Below are positions 1 to 9,441 of a DNA stretch of 28,342 nucleotides, piece after piece. Both the position numbers and the translations under genes were made by a program. The stretch is taken from positions 1-28,342 of the forward strand of contig JABYQR010000481.1 in the NCBI GenBank assembly GCA_022592445.1. The letters are read 5' to 3'. The notes beneath the pieces are model-generated. The model made no database searches. It was given only the letters and a program-made list of their open reading frames with translations, and was not told the DNA's origin. Numbering within the stretch: position 1 is the first letter of the stretch; every line of letters starts with the position of its first letter. This stretch comes from Cytidiella melzeri (lineage: Eukaryota > Basidiomycota > Agaricomycetes > Polyporales > Irpicaceae).

Positions 1-199
1 ATCCCGAGCCCGTTTGTGGCGACACGCGTTGCTCCTCGGGATCCCGTCGACCGCGTTCGGTTGAAAAGCTCTGGGCGGGCCCTCCGTGGCGGTTCCAAGA
101 CGGATCAGTCACTGAATGTGTCCGAACAGCACGCTTTGACCATTGATGGCGGCAGCAACGTTCCCGCAATTCCGGTCGATGTTGTACCAACAATCTTAG

Positions 200-379
200 T
201 GCCCGGACCCTCGAGCTCGAACAGGCAGGGAGGACCTTCAACGGCAGGGCCTCCAACGACCGCGGATTTGGCATTCGTTCATCGAGATGTGGCACTTACC
301 ACCTGGAGGGGTAGAGGACAAGGAGCCGCCAGAGTACGAGGAATTAAACAGCTCGTCTGATGCTGGTCGTATCTCATAG
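200..379 (+). CDS. Possible last exon of an unidentified gene (5' part outside window)
   Basis: An open frame follows a possible acceptor (CTTAG ending at 199) and stops at TAG 377-379. Its tail is acidic and contains PPEYEEL, a PPxY-type motif, which fits a cytoplasmic C-terminus but names no family. A second frame is open from base 1 to 360 and could supply the upstream exon with a phase-0 donor near 118; I could not decide between the two. The gene would end tail to tail with RPS26. No function is assigned. It could also be non-coding 3' sequence. Confidence 0.3.
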   Translation, partial: CPDPRARTGREDLQRQGLQRPRIWHSFIEMWHLPPGGVEDKEPPEYEELNSSSDAGRIS

Positions 380-622
380 ATTTCCTGTGTTGTAGATCGC
401 GAAATGCATCTTTGGTAATTGAGTCTGTCATGTTCTGTGCATTCAACGTCGTTGGAACGTCGTTGGGGGATAGTGGAATTTACCAACTTGTAGGTTATGA
501 GCTTCAACACCTAGTAAACCGTGGCGGTATGCGAATGACTTTGTTGTATTGGGTGAGCGGAAAGCGAGGATGCAGTACAGAATACATAGCAGATGTGACA
601 ATGCAGGTAAACAGACGACAGC

Positions 623-1267
623 CTATGCCTTAGGAACTGCTGCGGCCGCCTTTGCATCTTCAGCAGCTGCAACCGCGGGGTTAACCTTCTTGCCATCTTT
701 CCACCTCACACGGGGAGGAGGTGCACGGTTTCGGCGACCGACGCGCGATCGCACACGAACAACTGAGATTGCGCGTTAGAATTCAAGGTACAAGTGCGTG
801 CTATAAATCAAAACGCACCGTGTGAGTGGATAGCGCATGAAACGCAGTAGGCGATTTTGAGGTAAAGTTTTGGTACAGTGTATTCTGTACGTTCAACATC
901 GATTAGTTCGGTGCGACGCACGATTTGTCAATATTTCGCACCAGCATAGATGCTGGCCTCGCTTATGTCACGGACAGCTGCGCTCTCAACCATGTTCCTC
1001 ACAGTGAACCTCTTGATTGCCTTGTCCTTTCCGACGCAGCGCGAGCAGTTCGAGCAACGGACAAAGGTGACGTGCCCACGGCCCTTCTTGTTACGTCCGT
1101 TATTCCTTCTCTTCTTTGTCTACAGAGATGAATGGATGTTAGTCCCCAAGGGTCGCGGCGAGGTCATCCAAAACCACCGGTCGCCATCCAGCCTCTACAG
1201 TCCCAACGTTTGCGTCTTTCACCTCCAGGACAGCATGTACATAGCGTCGTTAAACAATGCTCACCAT
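623..1267 (-). CDS. RPS26: 40S ribosomal protein S26 (eS26)
   Basis: Small-subunit ribosomal protein located near the mRNA exit channel. Exons on the minus strand are 1267-1265, 1119-942, 884-819 and 762-623; phases close to 128 residues. The product starts [16 protein letters not shown] and carries the two CxxC zinc pairs of the family (CSNC in exon 2, CVSC in exon 3), then [18 protein letters not shown], and ends in an Ala/Lys-rich tail as fungal eS26 does. The first coding exon is the ATG alone, followed at once by GTGAGC; this intron is 145 nt, two to three times the local average, as is common for ribosomal protein genes. It diverges from the secreted-protein gene at 1554. The plus-strand frame 950-1390 is its antisense shadow. 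Confidence 0.96.
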
Positions 1268-1453
1268 CTTGAGAGTGCGTCGGGTGTCTTGAGTGTAGCG
1301 TTGGGCCCGACGACGTGCGGTATGGGTGGGCGCTCTAGGCTTGCAGCTTGCCAGATCCACGACCGCCTTCCTAAAATAGCAGACACGTGATGCGTTTGGG
1401 AAGTACAATAGCGTTGAACACTGTTCGCAACGACCATTGTCACTTCCTCCACA

Positions 1454-1460
1454 TATAAAG
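1454..1460 (+). promoter_or_regulatory. TATA box of the secreted-protein gene
   Basis: TATAAAG lies 94 bp upstream of the ATG at 1554, in the 286-bp divergent region between RPS26 and the secreted-protein gene. The pyrimidine-rich stretch that follows fits a fungal transcription start. Confidence 0.5.
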
Positions 1461-1553
1461 CATGCCTACCCTCGCCGATCCTCTGCTCTGTATCGTTCAG
1501 ACTCTAGGGCCCGGTGCTCTCGCCCACTTCACGACCTCTACGAACAGGACTCG

Positions 1554-2473
1554 ATGAATCCTCTAGCCCTTCTTCTGTTCACTCTCGTGGCCGTCGCAGC
1601 TACTCCGACAAATGAAACTGACGCAGCAGCACTATTGCACCAGAATGCTCTTGACGCCCAGATACTCAACGGAGAGTTCCAAAGCATAAATGCAACAGAC
1701 CCATGCGATTGTACGTAGAGAAAACTCTTCTCGAAATTTACCTCTAACGCACAGTTCAGCTGGCCAGACAGCCTGCATCCAAGGTGCGCCTGCTGTATGC
1801 CAGTTCGGCGCATGGCTACCCAAGCAATGTGATGAGGCTCAGCAATGCTTTGCGTTACCGAAACCAACGACGCGTGGAACGGTGCGCTCAGCTCAACTCA
1901 TCATGGACAGTTGTGAGAGATCTGATCATGATATTGTCGTAGTTCATTGCATGTCTCAGCGATTCAGAAGCTACATCTTTCTTTGACCAGGCTGGCGTTA
2001 CGGGCGGGCCTGTCAACATAACCGCAAACTCGACCATCCCTCTTCCCACCGCTGTCGTTTCCGCGCCACCTTCTGTTACCTCCTCACATCACCCTAAAGA
2101 TGGCTCGTCGGCCAGTGGCACCGACGTCCACGCGAGCACCGTCACTGTCACCGTCACTACAGGAGCTACCACTGTCATCCCAACTGATTCTACTGTGATC
2201 ACCACCGTTTCTCCGGATCAAGCCATGAGTATCATCCATAGCCTACTTGCAAATGGAGCAACGATTTTGTCGGCTCCATCCGCATCTGCTCAACCAACCA
2301 AAACCCCGGCTAGTGACGATGGCGACAACGAGATGACCTCCTCAGCATCACCCACCCATCTCTGTACTATGACTTCGTCTGTTGCGTTATCATCTTTGGC
2401 CGCACAGTCGACGGCGGGCGGAGGTTTTGAACACAAGCGCTCTCTTCATTTGAGAAGAGCTTCTCGCCATTAG
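1554..2473 (+). CDS. Secreted Cys-motif, Ser/Thr-rich protein (CBM19-like module)
   Basis: Exon 1 (1554-1710) encodes a signal peptide (MNPLALLLFTLVAVAA). After a 49-nt intron (1711-1759), exon 2 starts SGQTACIQGAPAVCQFGAW and continues to an LPK-type end, with Cys spaced as in the short CBM19-like/chitin-binding-like module common in secreted proteins of mushrooms. A last exon ends at 2473; it contains EATSFFDQAGVTGG and then a long Ser/Thr/Pro region (STVTVTVTTGATTV), likely O-glycosylated. The basic C-terminus has no GPI-type hydrophobic tail. The second intron lies between about 1882 and 1970. No canonical donor/acceptor pair there gave a fully satisfying join, so that boundary is open or the gene is slightly damaged. 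Probable cell-wall or extracellular role; the ligand is unknown. Confidence 0.6.
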
Positions 2474-2747
2474 TGTAGTAATATATATGTGTATCCAATA
2501 GTTGATGTATCCTACATCTAGCTGAGCTGGCTGGCCAGCGTGTTCATGTAAACACACGTTTTGTGAAGCTGTTCAGGAGCGTGACGTCCCTTTCGCAGGT
2601 GTTAGTACTAACTATGGCGCTTGAGTCAAAACACGAAACGACGACACCCATCGCAGTAGGCTCATTTCACTTTCTGAGTTTTGTTATGCGGGATTGACGA
2701 AGAGCAACGAATACCTTGCAGATCTACCTCGTTCACTCGTCGACAAA

Positions 2748-4152
2748 ATGTTCAAATTTGACTTTGAGGTTGACGAAGACCCAGAAATCGACGGGTTGCT
2801 CGAGATTCACGGTAGCTCAGACCCAATAGCAGAGCAGAGTGCCGCTAAGAAACTAAAGTCCGAAAATCCTGAAACTGCGCCGTTTATCGAGCACACGTTG
2901 GACTCCCTTGTAAGCACAATACACCGATGTGTCTGTGGACGATAGCAGTTGCAACTGACTACTGGTACATTGACACACCAGCTGGAAGCGCTGCCAAACG
3001 CGATATCGTTTTCTCCCGTACACATCCCGGTAGCAGCAGCTGGGAACTCGTTGGTCCTAGCCAGAAGAGACCTGTATGATGCACGCTTTCAGCTGCTTGC
3101 GTCTTCAGATGATCAACAACTCCAGAACCCAGCATGCGCAGACTTGGAATTTGTGGAGGCTCCATCGGACCTTGTACCGGGTGTGTATGAAGGGGGGCTT
3201 AAAACTTGGGAGTGCAGTGTAGATCTCGCCGCGTATTTGCATGACTCGCACGCGCTGGACGAGTTATTTGACGTGCGGATATTAGAGGTATGTTTCCTTG
3301 CAGATCTGTCATTTACGAGAAGCTAAGAGCAGAAAGCGTAGCTTGGATGTGGGACAGCCATACCATCGATGTGTCTCCTCAGTCAGGCCTTTTCACGTCT
3401 TCCCAATCCGAAACGCCAAACTTTGGTACATTTCCAAGATTACAACGAGCTAGTCTTTCGACTCGCAGTACTACCCAACCTGATTCTAACATGGTGTAAG
3501 CAAACCCCCTTCAACGCTTCCTCGAACTAGCATGAACGTTTGACCAGACATGTCACCCGCCTCTTCCGCTTTCAGAGAGTCCACGTTTCCGACTCCAAGA
3601 CCAAACGACACAGCCGACGACGACGACGACGACCCCTTCTTCCCACCCTGCAACCCTTCTCAACCAGGCGACCTCCCACTCACTCCCAACCTCCTCTCCG
3701 CTTTTCGTCAGTCGCTAAAAGACCGCAACGTCGAGGTTCGCTTCTTCTCCGGCTCATGGAAAAACTTTGATTTGCGTCAATCAGGCGGAAAGAAGTACGA
3801 TCTCGTGCTCACCTCTGAAACAATATACCGTGTCGCCAGCTTACCCTCCCTACTCGACCTCATGTGGCAAGCTGCCAATTTTGGCGCCTCTCTATCGCTG
3901 GAAACGCTCGCCAGCAAAATGTCGATTGTTCCTGTTCCTGGAGGTTCAGTCACATCGCGAGAATCGGATGGCCTGTGCTTGGTCGCAGCCAAGCTCGTGT
4001 ATTTCGGTGTCGGCGGTAGCGTTGCAGAGTTCAGAGAGGAAGTGGAGGGTGCACGACGTACCAGCTGCGCGAGGCATCCAGGAACAGTGGATACTGTTTG
4101 GAAGCAAGATGAAGGGGTGAAGCGGGTAATCATGAGAGTACGGTGGAAATAG
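2748..4152 (+). CDS. HPM1: Histidine protein methyltransferase 1 (HPM1/METTL18 family)
   Basis: SAM-dependent methyltransferase; in yeast the homologue modifies a histidine of ribosomal protein uL3. Exons are 2748-2909, 2982-3287, 3342-3495 and 3548-4152, giving 408 residues. Family hallmarks in order: EHTLDSLLEALPNAISFSP; DLVPGVYEGGLKTWECS, the signature before the SAM fold; motif I LELGCGTAIPS, rebuilt exactly across intron 2; HFQDYNELVFRLAVLPN; YDLVLTSETIYR; and CLVAAKLVYFGVGG near the C-terminus. An Asp run (DDDDDD) sits in a loop of exon 4. The start is the first ATG of the open frame. The gene ends 78 bp from the end of HIR1, tail to tail. No defect seen. Confidence 0.95.
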
Positions 4153-4230
4153 CAATGATTACGGTACTAGTTGTACAGTCCATAGTTTACGGCAACGAAG
4201 ACATCAAATTAACATAGGAAAGATGTAAAA

Positions 4231-7200
4231 CTAACAGTCGTCCGTGGTCGCTCTTTTCAATGTGTCTTGCCAGTCGAGGGCAAGCTTTGTCAGAGTTTTA
4301 CTTCGAGCTAATACCCCGAATTAGCGGGAAAAAATCAATAAAGTGGGTATGACTGGAAAACATACCAAAGATGTTGAGTACATCCCTCAGCAGATCACGC
4401 TTAGAAAAGCCCATCACCGTAGATGACCAAGAATCATCTCTCCCGGGCCGCCTATAACAAAAAGTTAAATTCTCCGTAGTCTGCGAGACAAGAAAACAAC
4501 CATACCAATACGTAGGACCAAACAACTCTTTCACCAACTCTTCACCTTTCGCACGGAACCCCTCGTCCGCAATCTTCTTCGCATACAAAACCAGAGCATG
4601 CTTATACTCTTGCGGGCTGTCCAAACTGTTCGCTGCATGCAATCGAGTCTCCAAATGCCCGAGGGTGAGAGCGGCATTCCACCACGCCGGCCGTTCCTTC
4701 TCACTATCCACGGGTGGTCCCACCTCGGTCACATAGCTCTCCAACGAGCTTACGATGCCTCTGCCGGCGAATTGAGTGTTTGCTCGTTGTCTGCCTTGCC
4801 ATGCGTCCGAGCCTTCAGAAAACCAGCCGTCGGTGACTTTTGTCCACGAATACAAGGAAGCATCGTAGGAGTAGACTACGTTTGAAGTGAGTCGTATGAC
4901 AGGTGCACCATTAGGGCGTATGGTAGCGGAAGAGACGGTGACATTTGGAGTTGCTCCGAGTATGGGGTGAATCGACGTTGGAGGGAAAAGGGCCTTTTGC
5001 TGTTTGACATTCCTGGGGTGCTGTTAGTACGTCTTGGTCAACAACGCAGCTCATAAACACACCCACCATGCGTATAGCTGACCAGAGACCGTCAGCACCA
5101 GCAAACAATTCTTGGCGCCAGATATCTGAGAACACGGGTCTCCCAAAGAGATGGAAGGCATTAATCTATCGTACGCTTGCATGAGCACATAGACATCGCA
5201 AATAGGAGAATGACACCGACCGTCTGCCCGTAGGAGAGTAAACATGGACAGAGCCGTCTTGTAGGCCGACTGCGCTGAAGGAATTTGTAGCGGTCATTCC
5301 AACTACAGGCGATGGCACATAATCTAGCCATTGTGTTTGCTTCCCGCTCGTATAAATGACTTCTGACGGCGCTGCGAGTCACAGAGTTACAGATATATCA
5401 GGGGTCCAACGAGAGGAAGCACAAGACGACTTGAAAACTCACAGCCGTCTTCTGAGTTGCGCCCTTCGAGGACATCTTCCGAGCCATCCACTGTGACCTT
5501 GAGGTATGTCACCAGAGCAGGCCAGGGTAGACGACCCGCTAGTGCATGCTCACTCGGCCAACCTGATCCAGATGGCGTCGAAGTATTCGGAACGTTGAGC
5601 GGGGCAGCAAGCTCTCGTATAGGGCCAGCTTCACGCATGCGGTCACCACCCAATGTCCTTGCCTTGCTCGGCCGATCGTCAGGCAAGTCCGTCGCGTTCA
5701 ATTTCCTCTTGCCCTTTCCTTGAGTATCTATCGAGTTGATTGTGACTTCAGTGCTCATATCCGCATCGTCGGGGAAGCTGTAGAGCGAGTTCGTCATGTC
5801 ATCCTGCATCGCAGAACGCCCGAACGATGTTGATGACTCAGCCGTAGAAGACAGCACAGAGCGAGAAGGAATGATGCCAGCAATCTCATGAAACGAACGG
5901 CCGTTAGTTTGAGGTGAAGCAGACGGTACATGTGGTTGCTTAGTTGCGGATGGAATAGTGGCGCTTGGTACCGTGGAAAGCTGCACCCGCTTCTTGTTGC
6001 TGCGCTTCGCGACTAGTTTGTTTACGACCTCCCCGCCGCCGTTAGTCAACCCGAAGCCTCCGTCATGTGCGTGTAGAGTAGGAGGGGCGACTGACGCACG
6101 TCCAGGCGACGGCGGTGGCGTCATGCGAGAGTCGGTAGGAAGGGGTTGAATATGTGAGAAGCCAGATGGTAACGGTGGCGGTGTGAAGCCAAACTTCATC
6201 AAATATTGTTCTTGGGCAAGAGGTGGGGCTATGCCTTCAAGCTCTGAAGTTTCAAAGTGGAACACCGCCATAGTCCCGTCAGAGGATACGGCGTATAAAG
6301 TGAGACCATCAGATGACCTGTGACATAGACACAATGAAGTAACGGTTGGAGGTTAATTGGCAAAGGTGACTTGCCAGCTTAGATCCATGATTTGTCGTTC
6401 AAAAACATCCTTTGCAACGACAAGTGGTCGTGCCGACTTTGTTTGCCAGACCGATACTGAGCGGTCGTCAGCACCAAGGGCAACGACTGAACAGATGTTT
6501 GACGCCACTACTGGATTAGACGAGTCACGGAGGAATATGTGAGGGTTGTATGCCTTTTTGCAGGACTATTCGTTAGTAGCCATAGCAGCTTGAAAAGTGT
6601 GACTTACTGCAACTTCAACAGTGTTCTCGTGCCCGACAAGACTGATCTCAGACGTCCATGTATTTCGTGCGATGACGGCTGCAATGAATACATATCCCTT
6701 GTTGTTAGTTGCGTTGGACGCTGTGATGTGTGCTCCGTCTGGCGACCAACTTGGAAGATGTTAATAATTGGCAGGGAAGCAAGTACAAATGAGTGTACCT
6801 AAGACGTCGGAAAAATGTACCCGGAGAGTCCTCAAATGGTTTCTTGATTTCCGCTTCAAGTTCCCAGTCGGTCGTTCGCCACACTTTGACGGACCTATCA
6901 TCAGACTGCGTGGCTAGAAACTCCCCTACAGGATCCCAGCATACGCCTTTGACAAAGCCTTGATGCTTGTCGAGTCTTCGAAGACGCTCTAGGGTGCGGC
7001 ACCCTGAGCTAGGGAAAGGTTCGCAGAGACGCGACTTACCTAGTGTGAATCCACACCATATGAGAACTTGCGAGTCAAGACCGACGGATGCCAAGTATCG
7101 GTCTCCCGGAGACCATGCCACGTCGGTTACATCTAGCGACATGTCAATACGCGTGGCGAATATTTAGTGACCTTGAATAGCCTACCGCTCTCATGTCCCG

Positions 7201-7697
7201 GCAAACGTTTGAGGGGTTTCCAGCCTTCCACATTTATCTCGTCCGAGCCCCAAACCTTCCCGCGCGCTGTCCTACCACTCCGTTTAAGTCGCCGAAAGAT
7301 TGTTCAGGTAAACATGCAGTACACTCACGGGTCGAGATCCCAAATCATGATTATTGCGTCGTCGCTGCCACTAGCCAGCCACCGCCCAGAATGCGCCCAT
7401 CTCACCGTCAGCACCGGACCTGTATGCATAGCTAGTGTGCATAATAATTTTGGAGGCCTCCCGACAAGTTCTGAGCCGGGACTGAGGATAGGTTTGGTAC
7501 TCCAGATGCGTACTTTCGCGTCCAAACCTCCTGTGGCTATCCGCGAACCGTCCGGGTGCACATGACAGGAGAAAATGGACAAGTGTTTCGACTGGTCTTT
7601 GCTTGACGAGTCTATGCAAGCGTTAGAGCACTCTACATCCAACCGCGAAGGTGGACGGACCGGTGTGGACGACCCAAGACGGTTTCGTGAACTTCAT
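4231..7697 (-). CDS. HIR1: HIR1/HIRA histone chaperone subunit (WD40 + Hira domain)
   Basis: Scaffold of the HIR complex, which deposits H3-H4 independently of replication and represses histone genes in the nucleus. Thirteen exons: 7697-7661, 7611-7329, 7271-7186, 7132-7040, 6988-6799, 6749-6608, 6553-6375, 6317-5443, 5371-5221, 5165-5067, 5012-4506, 4451-4366, 4307-4231; phases close to 934 residues. The N-terminus MKFTKPSWVVHT opens a WD40 propeller (residues 1 to about 400; IWDLDP, DVTDVAWSPGDRYLASVG, GFVKGVCWDPVGEF, VKVWRTTDW). NKKRVQL near residue 445 resembles the Asf1-binding B motif. A Lys/Arg-rich NLS-like stretch lies near 550, then the Hira domain (SPTGRRLMPSISLG, GQLYAWNVK, ELFGPTYWRPG). 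Intron 7 (6374-6318) has a GC donor (GCAAGT); the in-frame GT alternative hits a stop. Confidence 0.95.
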
Positions 7698-8635
7698 TAT
7701 CCGGGATGTAATTACAGGTCTGCGATGCGGGACGGTGTGTTGAGATTTTGTGAAGAGTATGAGAGTTTCAGGCAGAGTACACCATGGATGGACTGTGTAC
7801 CGGTGGTGGTGGGTGATGTGCAGAGCCAACTTCAGCTGCGGCGCGCATGTCGCTGAGTGTGATCGTGCCGATCATTCCCGACGGAGTACCATACATGGAA
7901 TATTGGCGGGATGAGATAATCGACGCGACAGGCGCCCATCACTTCTCCAGGTGTGAGGCCTGTGAGGCCGCATCCGCTCAGAAAATTTAAATTTGGATCA
8001 TGTCCGCGGTGAAGCCCGCCGTGCAAGATCGCCCAACGCACAGAACAACACCGAGCAAATATTCTGTATTCAAATGCAGTTTACGATTGTCTAACTCCGA
8101 CACAGACTCGAGAGTGGCTCTCAGTAGGTAACCTCATATAAGGCCGGTCTTCAAGTCTTCAAAAGTCATCACAACAATATGCCTGACGTTCTTTACCTTG
8201 ACATGGCGTACTGCACTCTCTGTGATCGTTATTTCCCAGGGAGCGACGCGTCCAATGGTCAAGAATTCTCTCAGATGAATACCTGCCTGTTTCAAAAATG
8301 AAAAGATTTCTTGCGTGTTCCTTATTACTGCGCCGTGACAAAAATTCAGCATCTACTCATGTCTCCCAGACACAGCTATTGTGCCGTTGGCGAAAAAGGA
8401 CTGTCGCACACCCGCAGGCTTCCGTGTCCTGTCCACATCCAGTACGCCGCCGTTCATCGCGACGACTCGGATAGCGACGACGGCGACGATGACGAGGAGG
8501 AGGAGATTGACGACTGTAACCCTGGCCACAGGGTCACGACGAGTACAGTTACCTGTTAAGGACGATTGCTTACATAAAGTCTCTTCCTTCCCTTTCTCAC
8601 ATTCCTATTCGTCACCGCCGAGTCTCTGACATTCA
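7698..8635. other. Region without a recognised gene upstream of HIR1
   Basis: This holds the HIR1 promoter and then sequence without a convincing gene. A minus-strand frame of 72 codons (8352-8134) and a plus-strand frame ending in an acidic run (DSDSDDGDDDEEEE, near 8460-8520) are open, but I recognise neither and found no good splice partners. The minus strand of the acidic stretch would read as a hydrophobic segment, so either strand could look protein-like by chance. Confidence 0.4.
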
Positions 8636-8642
8636 TATAAAG
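8636..8642 (+). promoter_or_regulatory. TATAAAG element facing the decayed 8.7-9.15 kb frame
   Basis: TATAAAG in a pyrimidine-rich context on the plus strand, the form used by other promoters here. No ATG follows before 8830, so a functional downstream gene is not apparent. Confidence 0.35.
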
Positions 8643-8669
8643 ACCTCGCTTTCAACGTCGACGGACTTC

Positions 8670-8754
8670 ATTCCTTTTGTCCCGACGTTGAAGGTACGCT
8701 CCCTTATCATACATTATTATCTGCTCATTGATTCCTTTTGTCCCGACGTTGAAG
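8670..8754 (+). repeat. Duplicated 24-bp motif with inverted half-sites
   Basis: The 24-mer beginning ATTCCTTTTGTCCCGACG occurs exactly twice, at 8670-8693 and 8731-8754, with start sites 61 bp apart. Each copy contains CGACGTTGAA, and the perfect inverse TTCAACGTCG lies just upstream at 8651-8660, so the region can pair with either copy. Confidence 0.8.
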
Positions 8755-8776
8755 TCTAAACAATATATCTCGTGCT

Positions 8777-9144
8777 AGTTTCTGTTTCCGGTGTTTCCCG
8801 CTGCCGCGGGTTTCCAACGACTCCCTCAAGGATGGGAGGACGAGCTGGGCCTGACAAAGTTCCCCAGCGAGTGTCAACCAGACCTCAGTGGCAATAGCAA
8901 TGGCGACTACGACTCGTCGGACACCGTCAATTACTGAACGGACGACGACCAAGCGGATTTGGATGATCGTGATGAGTTCGCTCAGAGTCCCATCTTCGTT
9001 ACGATCCTCAGGAATGGATGCATCCACAGCAGTCACCTCAGACGAGGAGCCTCTCGACGCAAAGGCAGAAGACTGTTGTGGAAACCTCGAAGATACGCAT
9101 ACCCACGTACACGTCGCAACGCCAGCGCCATCCGCTCCTGTTAG
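8777..9144 (+). pseudogene. Probable decayed acidic coding frame, family unknown
   Basis: One plus-strand frame is open from an AG acceptor-like site at 8776 to TAG at 9144, with a single internal TGA near 8934. Before it the frame reads GFQRLPQGWEDELGLTKFPS and an Asp/Ser-rich stretch; after it TDDDQADLDDRDEFAQSP. The composition looks protein-like and the acidic theme continues across the stop, but there is no start codon after the TATA element. I do not recognise the family. It may be a gene remnant or chance. Confidence 0.3.
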
Positions 9145-9441
9145 AACTCACGTCTATGCAAGTCCAGATGTATAAAGACTGCAATGTCAAAGAAGAAGAT
9201 GTGCCCCGTCTGCCGTGACTTTGCACTACTAAAGGACTTACTAATGTTATATCTCCCCGGATGCTTGACTACATCCTCCACATGAACACCGCTTCATGTT
9301 CGGGCTACTGCGCTGGCTGTGCGAACGACATACCTTGCTGGACAACGTACACTTTCGATATCCATAACAACAGTCAGATACCATTTCAGATCGTCATTCG
9401 AGGGTGCACCTTGTCATTGCAGTACTTCACAAGCACAACTG

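Noticed and set aside
950..1390. 146-codon plus-strand ORF
   Set aside because: It is antisense to RPS26, whose spliced frame matches the family exactly.
4231..7697. Several separate short minus-strand WD40-like genes
   Set aside because: They join through 12 introns with correct phases into one HIR1 protein, so they are exons.
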